A stretch of DNA of 64,000 bases, taken from the NCBI GenBank assembly GCA_002374095.1, contig DFKY01000001.1, forward strand, positions 35,870-99,869, given 5' to 3'. The translations under genes and the position numbers were made by a program. The notes under the pieces were generated by a model that was not told where the DNA came from, searched no databases, and was given only the letters and a program-made list of their open reading frames with translations. The stretch is from Lachnospiraceae bacterium UBA3633. Lineage in GTDB: Bacteria; Bacillota; Clostridia; Lachnospirales; Lachnospiraceae. Below are positions 16,845 to 26,366 of the stretch, piece after piece. The stretch's first letter is position 1; the number at the start of each line of letters is the position of its first letter.

Positions 16845-16873
16845 TTCAAAAAAAGCGTATAATGTGCTATAAT
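16845..16873 (+). promoter_or_regulatory. Extended -10 promoter of glmS
   Basis: TTCAAA (16845-16850), 17 bp, then TATAAT (16868-16873) preceded by TGC, giving an extended -10. No glmS ribozyme core is recognisable in the remaining ~47 bp before the ATG. Confidence 0.65.
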
Positions 16874-16920
16874 TTATGTAATATTTAATATTTATATCTC
16901 TTGCAAGTGAGGTATTTTTT

Positions 16921-18762
16921 ATGTGCGGTATAATTGGGTTTTCTGGAAAACTTGATGCAAAAAAAGTAATTCTTGAAGGGCTCTCTACCCTTGAGTATAG
17001 AGGCTATGATTCTTGTGGTGTCTGTTTTTTTGATCCAAATGGAAAATTTAATATTATAAAATCAACAGGCAAAGTATCTGAACTTATTCCTAAAGTTGAT
17101 AAAGAAGAGACATCTGCTGTTCATGTGGGAATCGGCCATACAAGATGGGCAACTCATGGAGGCGTGCTTACAGAAAATGCTCATCCACATCATGCAGGAC
17201 TTGTAAGTCTTATACACAATGGCATCATAGAAAATTATCTATCGCTTCGTGAACAATTTAAGCTTACTGGAAGTCTTGAAGGCGGGACAGATACCGAAAT
17301 AGTTGCAAACGTGCTTAATCTTATATATGAAAAAAATGGACACGACGCACTTCTATCTATTCAAATGCTTACTAAGATTATAAAAGGTACTTTTGCATTC
17401 CTAATTATGTTTGAAGATAGAAAGGAAGAAATATATGCTATAAAGCATGTATCTCCACTTGTGTGTGCAAGTTCAAGTGATGGGGCATTTATTGCATCAG
17501 ATATCACAGCACTTATTCCATATACTAAAGAATTTTCAGTAGTTGAAGAGGGAATGGTTATATGTGCAAAGAGAGATTCTCTTGTAGCATATGATATTGA
17601 TACTTTAAAGAAAGTTACATTAAAAAAAGAAGAGATAACATGGACAATTGATACCGCGAAAAAAGACGGCTATACACATTTTATGCTTAAAGAGATACAT
17701 GAACAAGGTTCTTCGCTTGATAATACTATAAGGCCAAGAATTGTGGATGGCGAGATAGACTTTACAAATGATAATATTGATGATGAAGCTATAAGATTTT
17801 TTAAGGATATAGAAAAGATACAAGTTGTGGCATGTGGTACTGCGCTTCATGCTGGGAAAGTTGGGGCAAATGTATATCAAGATGTGATAAAGATTCCTAT
17901 AGATGATTATATTGCATCTGAATATAGATATAATAATACTTTAATAAATGATAAAACTCTTGTCATACTTTTATCACAATCAGGAGAAACTATAGATACG
18001 CTTGCATCACTCGAAAAAGCAAAAGAGCATGGCGCAAAGGTTATCTCTATAGTCAATGTGAAAGGGTCTACTATAGCAAGAGAATCAGATTATGTGATAT
18101 ATACACATGCAGGTCCAGAAATTGCTGTAGCATCTACAAAAGCTTATACGGTGCAAGTGGCAAGCATCTACATGTTACTTACATATATTGCATATGTGAG
18201 AAATGCAGTTGATAAGAATTTTGTAAATAATATTTGTAAGAATTTATTTGCTTCTATAGAAAATATAGACAAGGCATTGAAAAAAGAAGAAGATATAAAA
18301 ATGATAGTCAAAAATATCTCAAGTTCTCATGATGCATTTTATATAGGAAGAGGTCTTGACTATGTATTTTCGCTTGAAGGAGCACTTAAGCTTAAAGAGA
18401 TATCTTATATACATACAGAAGCATATGCAGCTGGAGAACTTAAACATGGCACTATAGCTCTAATTGAGGAAAAGACTCCTGTCATAGCAGTATGTACTCA
18501 AAAAAATATATCAAGTAAGCTTCTTTCTAATGTAAAAGAAGTTAAAGCAAGAGACGCATATGTGATACTTATAATTTCTGAAGATATAGAATATGAAAAA
18601 GATCTTGCTGACATTGTTATAAAGATAGATAAAGTTGATGATAGATTTTCTGTATTTCCTGTAGCAGTTATTACTCAACTCATTGCATATTATACTGCTT
18701 ATGATAAAGGACTTGATATTGATAAACCAAGGAACCTTGCGAAATCAGTTACGGTGGAATAG
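16921..18762 (+). CDS. glmS: Glutamine-fructose-6-phosphate aminotransferase
   Basis: A 613-residue GlmS that makes glucosamine-6-phosphate for peptidoglycan and other amino sugars. Met1 is followed by the catalytic Cys2 (MCGIIGFSG). The glutaminase domain shows GHTRWATHG and NGIIEN; two SIS sugar-isomerase domains follow with VACGTALHAGKVG and LLSQSGET, and the end DKPRNLAKSVTVE is the family C-terminus. GTGAGG lies upstream of the ATG at a rather long distance. It is transcribed from its own promoter after the rplL terminator. Confidence 0.97.
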   Translation: MCGIIGFSGKLDAKKVILEGLSTLEYRGYDSCGVCFFDPNGKFNIIKSTGKVSELIPKVDKEETSAVHVGIGHTRWATHGGVLTENAHPHHAGLVSLIHNGIIENYLSLREQFKLTGSLEGGTDTEIVANVLNLIYEKNGHDALLSIQMLTKIIKGTFAFLIMFEDRKEEIYAIKHVSPLVCASSSDGAFIASDITALIPYTKEFSVVEEGMVICAKRDSLVAYDIDTLKKVTLKKEEITWTIDTAKKDGYTHFMLKEIHEQGSSLDNTIRPRIVDGEIDFTNDNIDDEAIRFFKDIEKIQVVACGTALHAGKVGANVYQDVIKIPIDDYIASEYRYNNTLINDKTLVILLSQSGETIDTLASLEKAKEHGAKVISIVNVKGSTIARESDYVIYTHAGPEIAVASTKAYTVQVASIYMLLTYIAYVRNAVDKNFVNNICKNLFASIENIDKALKKEEDIKMIVKNISSSHDAFYIGRGLDYVFSLEGALKLKEISYIHTEAYAAGELKHGTIALIEEKTPVIAVCTQKNISSKLLSNVKEVKARDAYVILIISEDIEYEKDLADIVIKIDKVDDRFSVFPVAVITQLIAYYTAYDKGLDIDKPRNLAKSVTVE

Positions 18763-18792
18763 ACGGGATATCTGTACATTTAATATTATGTT

Positions 18793-20049
18793 ATGAGTGA
18801 ACTATTAGATATGATAATTGAAAAAAATAAAGAGCATGATACGCCTCTTGCTATGAGAATGAGAGCGAAGACTCTATCTGATGTGGTTGGGCAAAAGGAC
18901 ATACTCGGTGATGGAAAGCTTCTAAAAAAGATGATAGAAACTGATTCTATATCATCAGTTATATTTTACGGACCACCTGGTACTGGGAAGACAACTTTGG
19001 CGAGAGTTATTGCAAGTACTACACACGCTAACTTTGTAAGTATCAATGCAACAAATGCAAGTAAAGAAGACATGAAAGAAGTTGTAAGCTTTGCTAAAAA
19101 TGAGATAGCCTGTGGGAAGAAGACGATACTCTTTATAGACGAGATTCATAGATTCAATAAAGCGCAACAAGACTATCTGCTTCCATTTGTGGAAGATGGA
19201 ACTATAATACTTATAGGTGCCACTACAGAAAACCCTTATTTTGAAGTTAATTCAGCACTACTTTCAAGGTCGACAATATTTGAATTAAAACCACTTAGTG
19301 ATGAAGATATAATGATACTTATAGATAGAGCGATTGGTGATGTAGATGTGGGACTTGGAAGTCTAAATATGAGTATTGATGATGACGCGAAAAAATATAT
19401 CGCAATGATGAGTAATGGTGATGCAAGGATAGCGTTGAATGCCATTGAACTTGCAAGTCGTACTCTTGATAAGAATAAGTCAATGCACATAACACTTGAT
19501 ATTGCACAAGATATCGTTGGTAGGCATGGACTTAATTATGACAAAAATAGTGATAACCACTATGATACTATATCAGCATTTATAAAATCAATGCGAGGGT
19601 CTGATCCGGATGCGGCAGTTTACTATCTTGCAAGGATGATTATAGCTGGAGAAGATATAAAGTTTATAGCGAGACGCATTGTAATATGCGCAAGTGAAGA
19701 TGTAGGACTTGCAGATCCTATGGCACTTGTAGTGGCTGAGAGTGCTTTTTCTGCCATTGAGAAAGTGGGACTTCCTGAAGCAAGGATTATACTATCAGAA
19801 GCTGCAATATATGTAGCTAAAGCAAAAAAATCAAATGCGAGTTATCTTGCTGTAGAAAAAGCATCAGAAAAAGTGATGGAGACAGGAAATCTTCCGATAC
19901 CAAGTTATCTTCGAGATGCTCATTATAAAGGGGCAAAGGATTTAAATAGAGGTATAGGATACAAGTATCCACATGATTATGAAGGACATTATGTGAAGCA
20001 ACAGTATCTACCAGATGAGATAAAGGACGAGAAATTTTTTGAAGAATAG
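18793..20049 (+). CDS. rarA: Replication-associated recombination ATPase RarA/MgsA
   Basis: A 418-residue clamp-loader-like AAA+ ATPase acting at stalled replication forks. Walker A is GPPGTGKTT (near 57-65), Walker B ILFIDEIHRF, sensor GATTENP. The C-terminal tetramerisation domain includes HYDTISAFIKSMRGSDPDAA and the family pattern YKYPHDYEGHYVKQQYLP. It starts the run into the mre genes and overlaps mreC by 11 bp. Confidence 0.95.
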   Translation: MSELLDMIIEKNKEHDTPLAMRMRAKTLSDVVGQKDILGDGKLLKKMIETDSISSVIFYGPPGTGKTTLARVIASTTHANFVSINATNASKEDMKEVVSFAKNEIACGKKTILFIDEIHRFNKAQQDYLLPFVEDGTIILIGATTENPYFEVNSALLSRSTIFELKPLSDEDIMILIDRAIGDVDVGLGSLNMSIDDDAKKYIAMMSNGDARIALNAIELASRTLDKNKSMHITLDIAQDIVGRHGLNYDKNSDNHYDTISAFIKSMRGSDPDAAVYYLARMIIAGEDIKFIARRIVICASEDVGLADPMALVVAESAFSAIEKVGLPEARIILSEAAIYVAKAKKSNASYLAVEKASEKVMETGNLPIPSYLRDAHYKGAKDLNRGIGYKYPHDYEGHYVKQQYLPDEIKDEKFFEE

Positions 20050-20881
20050 ACAGAGTAAAATTTTTATAATCATAATAGTGGTATTATCTGTGGCTATGAT
20101 AGTTTTTAGCCACTACATACCACAGTTTACATTTTCTATAAGAAATGTCTTTTCAAGTGTAATAGTTCCTGTTCAAAAAGGGATTAACAATGTCGGGATG
20201 ATCTTTGTGAAAAGATCTATGGAAAGTACTGATCTAAAAGAAGCAAATGAAAGGATTAAAATTCTTGAGGCAGAAGTCGCATCACTTTCTGAAGCAAATA
20301 ATATGCTGTATGCCAAATCATATGAAGTAGACCGACTTCGCGAGCTCTATAAGCTTGGAGATGAATACGACCAATACAGCAAAATAGCAGCGCGTGTTAT
20401 AGCTAAAGATACTGATGAATGGTTTCAGGTGTTTAAGATTGACAAAGGCACTCGTGATGGCGTAAAGGTTGATATGAATGTGTTATCAAGTAAAGGTCTT
20501 TGCGGTATAGTAATATCTGTAGGATATAATTATGCTACAGTAAGATCTATAATCGATGATTCGTCAAGAGTATCTGCTATGACACAGCACTCTTTTGAAA
20601 GTTGTATGGTTGAAGGTGATGTAACTCTTTATAAGAATAATAGATTAAGACTTTCTGGTATAGATATGAATGCAGCAATTGTTGATGGGGACAAGATAGT
20701 TACATCCAATATCTCATCAAAGTTTTTGCCAAATATTATTATAGGATATGCAAGTGATGTAAGTGTCAATGAAAACCAACTATCAAAAAGTGGTTATATA
20801 ATTCCTGTCACAGATTTCAAAAATATTACAGAAGTTTTTGTTATAACTGAACTTAAGTCTGATAGTATGAGGGATGAGTAG
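20039..20881 (+). CDS. mreC: Rod-shape determining protein MreC
   Basis: A 280-residue bitopic protein: short cytoplasmic start, one helix (about 9-27), a coiled coil (LKEANERIKILEAEVASLSEANNML) and the paired beta-barrel domain with GTRDGVKVDMNVLSSKGLCGIV. MreC links the MreB filament with PBP2 and RodA in side-wall growth. The start is TTG at 20039 inside the end of rarA; no later start keeps the helix. Coupled by one-base overlap to mreD. No mreB gene is adjacent. Confidence 0.9.
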   Translation: MKNRQSKIFIIIIVVLSVAMIVFSHYIPQFTFSIRNVFSSVIVPVQKGINNVGMIFVKRSMESTDLKEANERIKILEAEVASLSEANNMLYAKSYEVDRLRELYKLGDEYDQYSKIAARVIAKDTDEWFQVFKIDKGTRDGVKVDMNVLSSKGLCGIVISVGYNYATVRSIIDDSSRVSAMTQHSFESCMVEGDVTLYKNNRLRLSGIDMNAAIVDGDKIVTSNISSKFLPNIIIGYASDVSVNENQLSKSGYIIPVTDFKNITEVFVITELKSDSMRDE

Positions 20882-21408
20882 TGATAAAGATTAGAACTGG
20901 AAAAATTACAACTACGATAATACATATAATTATTATATTTTTTGCATTTTTTTTACAGACATCTATTTTCCCACTAATGCCTTTTTTTTCTGCATCGCCA
21001 AATCTACTTCTGATTATAACTTTCTCTTACGGACTACTTTATGGCGAAAGTATAGGGCTTATAACAGGTTTTTTTTGCGGCATACTTATCGATATGTATT
21101 ATGATGGGATTTTTGGATCATTTATGCTTATATATTCACTAATAGGTTTTGTAAATGGCATGCTAAACACTTCATTTTTTGAAGACTCAGTAACTACGTC
21201 AATGCTACTTAGTCTTTCTAATGGATTTGCATATAATATCTATATCTATGTAGTTCATTTCCTTATAAGAAGAAAATTCAATATTGCATATTATTTTCAA
21301 AATATAATGATTCCCAATATTCTTTTTACATTACTTGTCACAGTTTTTGTATATAAATTGCTTTATAAATTCAATATATCATTTAAAAATAGACGACAAT
21401 GGACATAA
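20881..21408 (+). CDS. mreD: Rod-shape determining protein MreD
   Basis: A 175-residue membrane protein with five to six helices and the family pattern FFLQTSIFPLMPFFSASPNLLLI at the start. GTG at 20881 overlaps the mreC stop by one base. MreD is the membrane partner of MreC in the elongasome. It overlaps the PBP2 gene by 10 bp. Confidence 0.88.
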   Translation: MIKIRTGKITTTIIHIIIIFFAFFLQTSIFPLMPFFSASPNLLLIITFSYGLLYGESIGLITGFFCGILIDMYYDGIFGSFMLIYSLIGFVNGMLNTSFFEDSVTTSMLLSLSNGFAYNIYIYVVHFLIRRKFNIAYYFQNIMIPNILFTLLVTVFVYKLLYKFNISFKNRRQWT

Positions 21409-24269
21409 TTGTATATATTATAAAACAAATATTTTCTGGCGAGAATTACAAGAATAATATAATAGGTTTCTTTTCAATTCTTGCGATGCTTGCTTTAATA
21501 GTGAGACTTTTTGATTTGCAGATAATCAAAGGGAATTACTATGAAGAAAATTATGTACAAAAGTCTGTAAAAACTGTGACTATCCCTGCTGCAAGAGGCA
21601 ATATATATGATGTTGATGGAAATATACTTGCATATAATGAACTTGTAAAAAATATAACTATAGCAGATATTGATGCATATAAGCAAAATAACCATGACAT
21701 CAATGAAAGAAATAAGATGCTTCTTGAACTTGCCAAAATCCTTGAGAAGTATAAATGTAACATAGCATCAAGATATTTTATTGATATGGATGAGAATGGC
21801 AAGTTTTATTTTACAACTACTTCCGAAAAACAACATAGATCATTTATTGCCAATATCTATGGAAGACTTGTGACAGATCTTGATGAAGGAAGAAATTTCC
21901 AATATAGATCAGATCTCACTCCAAAAGAAGCGTTTGAGTATTCAAAGCACAGATATGCGATGGATTTTATAACTGATGATGATGGCAATCCGATAATTAT
22001 ATCAGATAGAACTATGCTTGATATGGTAAGTATACATTATACTATGAGACTTACTTCATACCAAAAATATCAGCCAACCACAATAGCTGAAAATGTAAGT
22101 GATAGATGTGCATCTGAAATTCTTGAAAACATAGGATTACTTAAAGGCGTAGATATAGAAGAGACAAGCTCAAGAAGATATAATTATGCTATCTACTTTG
22201 CTCACATTATAGGCTATGTAGGTAGGACATCTGAAGACAGAATTGATGAACTTAAAGAAACTAATCCGCAGTATGATATAAATGATAAAGTTGGACTAGT
22301 TGGGATAGAAAAATCTATGGAGCATTATCTCTGCGGAACGAAAGGATATAGAAAAATTGTCGTAGACTCAAGCGGCAAAATCCTTGAAACTTTGGAGGAA
22401 CAAGAATCTAAAGCTGGAGCTGATGTATATCTATCTATTAAAGCTACAGACCAGATAGCCAATTATAACCTTCTTGAACAACGACTTGCTGGTATCATAG
22501 CATCAAAAATTGTCAATAAGGATGTATCAAATGTAAAGCTATCATCATCAAGGATGGAAATATCTGCTCATGATGCATATTATCATCTTATCGACAACCA
22601 TGTACTTGATAAAGATCACTTTGAAAGTCCGGATGCAAAGCAGGCAGAGAAAGAAATATATAGACTTTTTCTTGAAGCAAGAGAAAGGGCAAAGGAGATA
22701 ATATATAAAAATCTTATGGATGAAAATCCAGAGATACAAAGAAACTTATCAAATACCGCACAAAATCTTACTGCATATGTATACACATACCTTCACACAC
22801 ACAATGACATCCTTATGTCTGATGCTATAGATAGAGATGTAGAAGAATACATCAGATGGAAAGAAGATGATATATCACTTCGCGATTTTCTTACCAAAGC
22901 GATAGAAGAGACATGGATTGATTCAACAAAAATCTATGCAAGTGAAAGATATGGAGATAGAGATACTATATACAATAGTCTTGTCCTATATATAATGAGC
23001 ATACTTGAAGATAATGAAGAGTTTGATATGCTTGTCTATAAATTTGCAATAAAAGAAAAGTATATAACCAATCGTTTACTTATCATGGCACTTTTTGAGC
23101 AAGGATTTTTGCCATGGAGTGATGTAGAGTATGACAAGATCTCTAAAGCAACTGACGAATATATGTATACTTATTTTATAAGACTTGTGAGAGACATGGT
23201 ATTGAAACCATCAGATCTTGCACTTGATCCATATGCTGGATCTATAGTTGTGACAAATGTAAATACAGGTAAAGTAAAAGCACTTGTCACTTATCCGTCT
23301 TATGACAATAATTTAATTTATGTAAAAGGATATATGGAGTCTTTGATGACCAATAAATCATATCCACTTGTATCATGTACGACTCAAACACAACTTGCTC
23401 CTGGATCTGCATTTAAACCAATTACTGCACTTGCATCACTTGAAGAAAAAGTAATTACAAAAGACCAGCTTGTGAATTGCAATGGTATATTTGATGAGAT
23501 AGATCCGCCTATAAAATGCTGGGCATATCCTTATGAACATGGAGATCTAAATCTTGTAGATGCCATAAGTAATTCTTGCAATGTGGCATTTGCAAAATAT
23601 GGTCACCTTTTGTCATTTGATGAAGAACAAAATTATAGTACAGATACTGGACTTAGAGTGATACAAAAGTACTGTAGACTTTTTGGACTTGACACTAAGT
23701 CTGGGATAGAAATTGAAGAGCTTTCGCCTACCATCTCTTATACTGACCCAGAGCGTTCTGCAATGGGGCAAGGCACTCATGCCTACAACAATGTACAACT
23801 TGCAAAATATACTGTAGCACTTGCAAATGGTGGTAAACTTTATGACCTTTCAATACTTGATAAAGTAGTGGACAAGCAAGGAAATGTGCTTTTTACTTCA
23901 GAACCAAAGTTTGTACATGACTTGAACATAAGTGAAGAATCATTAAATACAGTTTATGAAGGCATGAGAAAGATGATAACAGATGGTATAGCAAGATTTA
24001 TATTTGCATCACAAGGTATCCAAATACTTGGTAAGACTGGTACTGCACAAGAGAGAAATGATAGAACTAATCACGCGACATTTGTATCATTTGCACCAAT
24101 GCACGCACCAGAGATTGCTGTAAATGTGGTTATACCTTTTGGATATTCATCTGGTAATGCTGCGGCACTTGCTAATCGTGTATATAACTATATGTATGGT
24201 GTCACATCATTTGAAGAGATACTTAATAAAGGAACGGACGATATAAAGTCAATATCAGTATCAGAATAA
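21399..24269 (+). CDS. mrdA: Penicillin-binding protein 2, unusually long
   Basis: A 956-residue D,D-transpeptidase, against about 600-720 for most PBP2 proteins. One membrane helix lies near residues 19-40, then the PAARGNIYDVDG start of the dimerisation domain. The transpeptidase domain holds Ser670-AFK (catalytic SxxK), SCN at 726-728 (SxN) and KTG at 879. The extra length is a ~250-residue, charged, helical-looking insertion between about 350 and 610, before the catalytic domain. It cross-links side-wall peptidoglycan with RodA, encoded by the next gene, which it overlaps by one base. Confidence 0.92.
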   Translation: MDIIVYIIKQIFSGENYKNNIIGFFSILAMLALIVRLFDLQIIKGNYYEENYVQKSVKTVTIPAARGNIYDVDGNILAYNELVKNITIADIDAYKQNNHDINERNKMLLELAKILEKYKCNIASRYFIDMDENGKFYFTTTSEKQHRSFIANIYGRLVTDLDEGRNFQYRSDLTPKEAFEYSKHRYAMDFITDDDGNPIIISDRTMLDMVSIHYTMRLTSYQKYQPTTIAENVSDRCASEILENIGLLKGVDIEETSSRRYNYAIYFAHIIGYVGRTSEDRIDELKETNPQYDINDKVGLVGIEKSMEHYLCGTKGYRKIVVDSSGKILETLEEQESKAGADVYLSIKATDQIANYNLLEQRLAGIIASKIVNKDVSNVKLSSSRMEISAHDAYYHLIDNHVLDKDHFESPDAKQAEKEIYRLFLEARERAKEIIYKNLMDENPEIQRNLSNTAQNLTAYVYTYLHTHNDILMSDAIDRDVEEYIRWKEDDISLRDFLTKAIEETWIDSTKIYASERYGDRDTIYNSLVLYIMSILEDNEEFDMLVYKFAIKEKYITNRLLIMALFEQGFLPWSDVEYDKISKATDEYMYTYFIRLVRDMVLKPSDLALDPYAGSIVVTNVNTGKVKALVTYPSYDNNLIYVKGYMESLMTNKSYPLVSCTTQTQLAPGSAFKPITALASLEEKVITKDQLVNCNGIFDEIDPPIKCWAYPYEHGDLNLVDAISNSCNVAFAKYGHLLSFDEEQNYSTDTGLRVIQKYCRLFGLDTKSGIEIEELSPTISYTDPERSAMGQGTHAYNNVQLAKYTVALANGGKLYDLSILDKVVDKQGNVLFTSEPKFVHDLNISEESLNTVYEGMRKMITDGIARFIFASQGIQILGKTGTAQERNDRTNHATFVSFAPMHAPEIAVNVVIPFGYSSGNAAALANRVYNYMYGVTSFEEILNKGTDDIKSISVSE

Positions 24270-25393
24270 TGTTTGATCTAAACTTAAAAAATTATGGTTA
24301 CTTTCAACTTCTTGCTTGTATAGCACTCAATGTCTTTGGGCTTATATTTATACAGTCAAGCCTTGGAGATAGAGTGTATTCATTTATGTCGCAACTTTCT
24401 ATATCGATTGCATCTCTTGCTGTATGCATATTTATATCATTTCTCAATATGAAAAAACTATCAAAGAGTTACTGGCTTGCATTTATTGTGTGTGTAATCA
24501 CACTTCTTATAGTGCAGATAGTGGGGACAGCATATGGCAGAAACTCTATAAGATGGATAAGAATACCATTTGTCAATATGGAAGTTCAGCCATCGGAATT
24601 TGCTAAAATCTTACTTATACTTTTTATGTCAAAGTATATAGAAAAGCAAGACACACAAATAAATGATATAAGAAATCTGCTTAGAGTTCTTTTTCTTTTT
24701 TTTATACCTTTTATACTTATATTTATACAACCAAATTTGTCAAGTTCACTTATACTTCTTTTTATATTTGTATGTATGCTTTTCGCATCAAAACTTAGGA
24801 CATCATGGTTTTTTATATTTGGTGGTATAGGACTAGTTTTTATACTTATAGTTTATGCTTCGGTAAGATTTGGATTTATAGATAGGATGCCACTTCTTCG
24901 TGATTATCAAAAAAATAGAATAATATCATTTTTTGAACCAACAGAAAAAAATGAAGCACAATTTCAACAAGAAAATTCAGTTATTGCTATTGGATCAGGA
25001 AAACTTCTTGGAAAAGGAATCAACAATGATCTTTCAAATTCTGTAAAAAATGGTAACTGGCTTGCAGAGGAACAAAATGATTTTATATTTGCTATTGTTG
25101 GGGAAGAAGTTGGATTTGTTGGATCAACAATTATTATACTTCTATATATATATCTTATCATAAGTTGCATTGTGACAGCCTCGAAACAAAGAGAATATTA
25201 TAAAAATCTAATTTGTATAGGTGTTGCTGCTTGGATTGCAGTGCAGACTTTTATAAATATTGGTGTAGCCACATCACTTGTGCCAAACACTGGAGTTCCT
25301 TTACCGTTTTTTTCGCAAGGTGGCTCATCACTTTTGTCTATATATATCGGGATAGGCTTTGTGCTTAATATAAGGAGAGAAGAAACTATCTGA
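24269..25393 (+). CDS. rodA: Peptidoglycan polymerase RodA (SEDS family)
   Basis: A 374-residue SEDS glycosyltransferase with about ten helices. Typical blocks are RWIRIPFVNMEVQPSEFAKI, the WLAEEQNDFIFAIVGEE segment with the catalytic acidic residues, and NTGVPLPFFSQGGSSLLS. It polymerises lipid II into glycan chains with its partner PBP2. Placement after mrdA argues for RodA rather than FtsW or SpoVE. It overlaps both neighbours by one base. Confidence 0.92.
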   Translation: MFDLNLKNYGYFQLLACIALNVFGLIFIQSSLGDRVYSFMSQLSISIASLAVCIFISFLNMKKLSKSYWLAFIVCVITLLIVQIVGTAYGRNSIRWIRIPFVNMEVQPSEFAKILLILFMSKYIEKQDTQINDIRNLLRVLFLFFIPFILIFIQPNLSSSLILLFIFVCMLFASKLRTSWFFIFGGIGLVFILIVYASVRFGFIDRMPLLRDYQKNRIISFFEPTEKNEAQFQQENSVIAIGSGKLLGKGINNDLSNSVKNGNWLAEEQNDFIFAIVGEEVGFVGSTIIILLYIYLIISCIVTASKQREYYKNLICIGVAAWIAVQTFINIGVATSLVPNTGVPLPFFSQGGSSLLSIYIGIGFVLNIRREETI

Positions 25394-26364
25394 TGAAATA
25401 TTTTTATTTAAAAAGAATAGCAGTACTTGTACTAATCTCATTAACCTTATCAAGCTGTAGCGGAAGTCGTATAACTTATAAAGATACTAATCTACTTAGT
25501 AATCTGTATACTGCAAATGATGATACTTTTGCTGATGGCACTGCAGAAAAAATCATCATTCCTGGCTTTGCTACTGGAAGTGGGATATCAAGTATTGGGG
25601 CAGAGTCTTACTTTATAGCATCTCTTGATAGAAAAAGTTCTGACTTTACGAGATATCAGATGCCATATAAGAAAATGCCTATAGCAAGTCTTACAAAAAT
25701 GATGACGGCACTTGTAGTTCTTAAAAATTGCAAAAATCTTGATGAGAAATATTATGTGACCACAGAGACAGTAGCTTTTGATAAAGATGTGTCAAAAGCT
25801 AATCTTAAGCCAGGGGATGAAATATCTGTCAGAGACTTACTATATGGACTACTTTTGCCATCAGGTAATGATGCTGCTATGTGCCTTGCAGAAAACCTTG
25901 TAGATAGTTATGACAATTTTGTAGTTATGATGAATAATGAAGCAGAGCGTCTTGGGGCACTTAATACTCATTTTGCTAACCCTCATGGACTTGATTCGGA
26001 TTATCATTTTTCTACTGCCTATGACTTATTTCTTATCATGAGAGAACTTATAAAATATGATGAGTTTCTTGAGATTTCTATGACAAAGGAGTATACAGCT
26101 AATATTAAAGGAAGCGATGGCGTCATACGTAGCGAAAAATGGCTAAATACCAATTATTTTGTGACAGGGGAACTTTTAGTTGAAGGAAATGTGACGCTAC
26201 TTGCAGGAAAGACAGGTAGCACAGGTAGTGCCGGATATTGCCTTGCACTTTATACAGAAAAAAAAGATACAAAAGATAGATATATAAGTATAGTTTTAAA
26301 TGCAAGATCTAAAAGAAATGTATATTATAATTCCAATTCTTTATTTAATGCAATTTCAAAATAA
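25393..26364 (+). CDS. D-alanyl-D-alanine carboxypeptidase (peptidase S11), lipoprotein
   Basis: A 323-residue DacA/DacF-type enzyme that trims the terminal D-Ala from peptidoglycan stems. The signal peptide ends in a lipobox (LSSC at residue ~18), so this form is membrane-tethered by a lipid, while many S11 proteins use a C-terminal amphipathic helix. Motifs: ASLTKMMTAL (SxxK), PSGNDAAMC (SxN) and LLAGKTGSTG (KTG). It lacks the extra C-terminal domain of DacA. One-base overlap with rodA. Confidence 0.92.
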   Translation: MKYFYLKRIAVLVLISLTLSSCSGSRITYKDTNLLSNLYTANDDTFADGTAEKIIIPGFATGSGISSIGAESYFIASLDRKSSDFTRYQMPYKKMPIASLTKMMTALVVLKNCKNLDEKYYVTTETVAFDKDVSKANLKPGDEISVRDLLYGLLLPSGNDAAMCLAENLVDSYDNFVVMMNNEAERLGALNTHFANPHGLDSDYHFSTAYDLFLIMRELIKYDEFLEISMTKEYTANIKGSDGVIRSEKWLNTNYFVTGELLVEGNVTLLAGKTGSTGSAGYCLALYTEKKDTKDRYISIVLNARSKRNVYYNSNSLFNAISK

Positions 26365-26366
26365 AT

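Noticed and set aside
16874..16920. glmS ribozyme
   Set aside because: Less than 50 bases are available between the promoter and ATG; the ribozyme needs well over 100.
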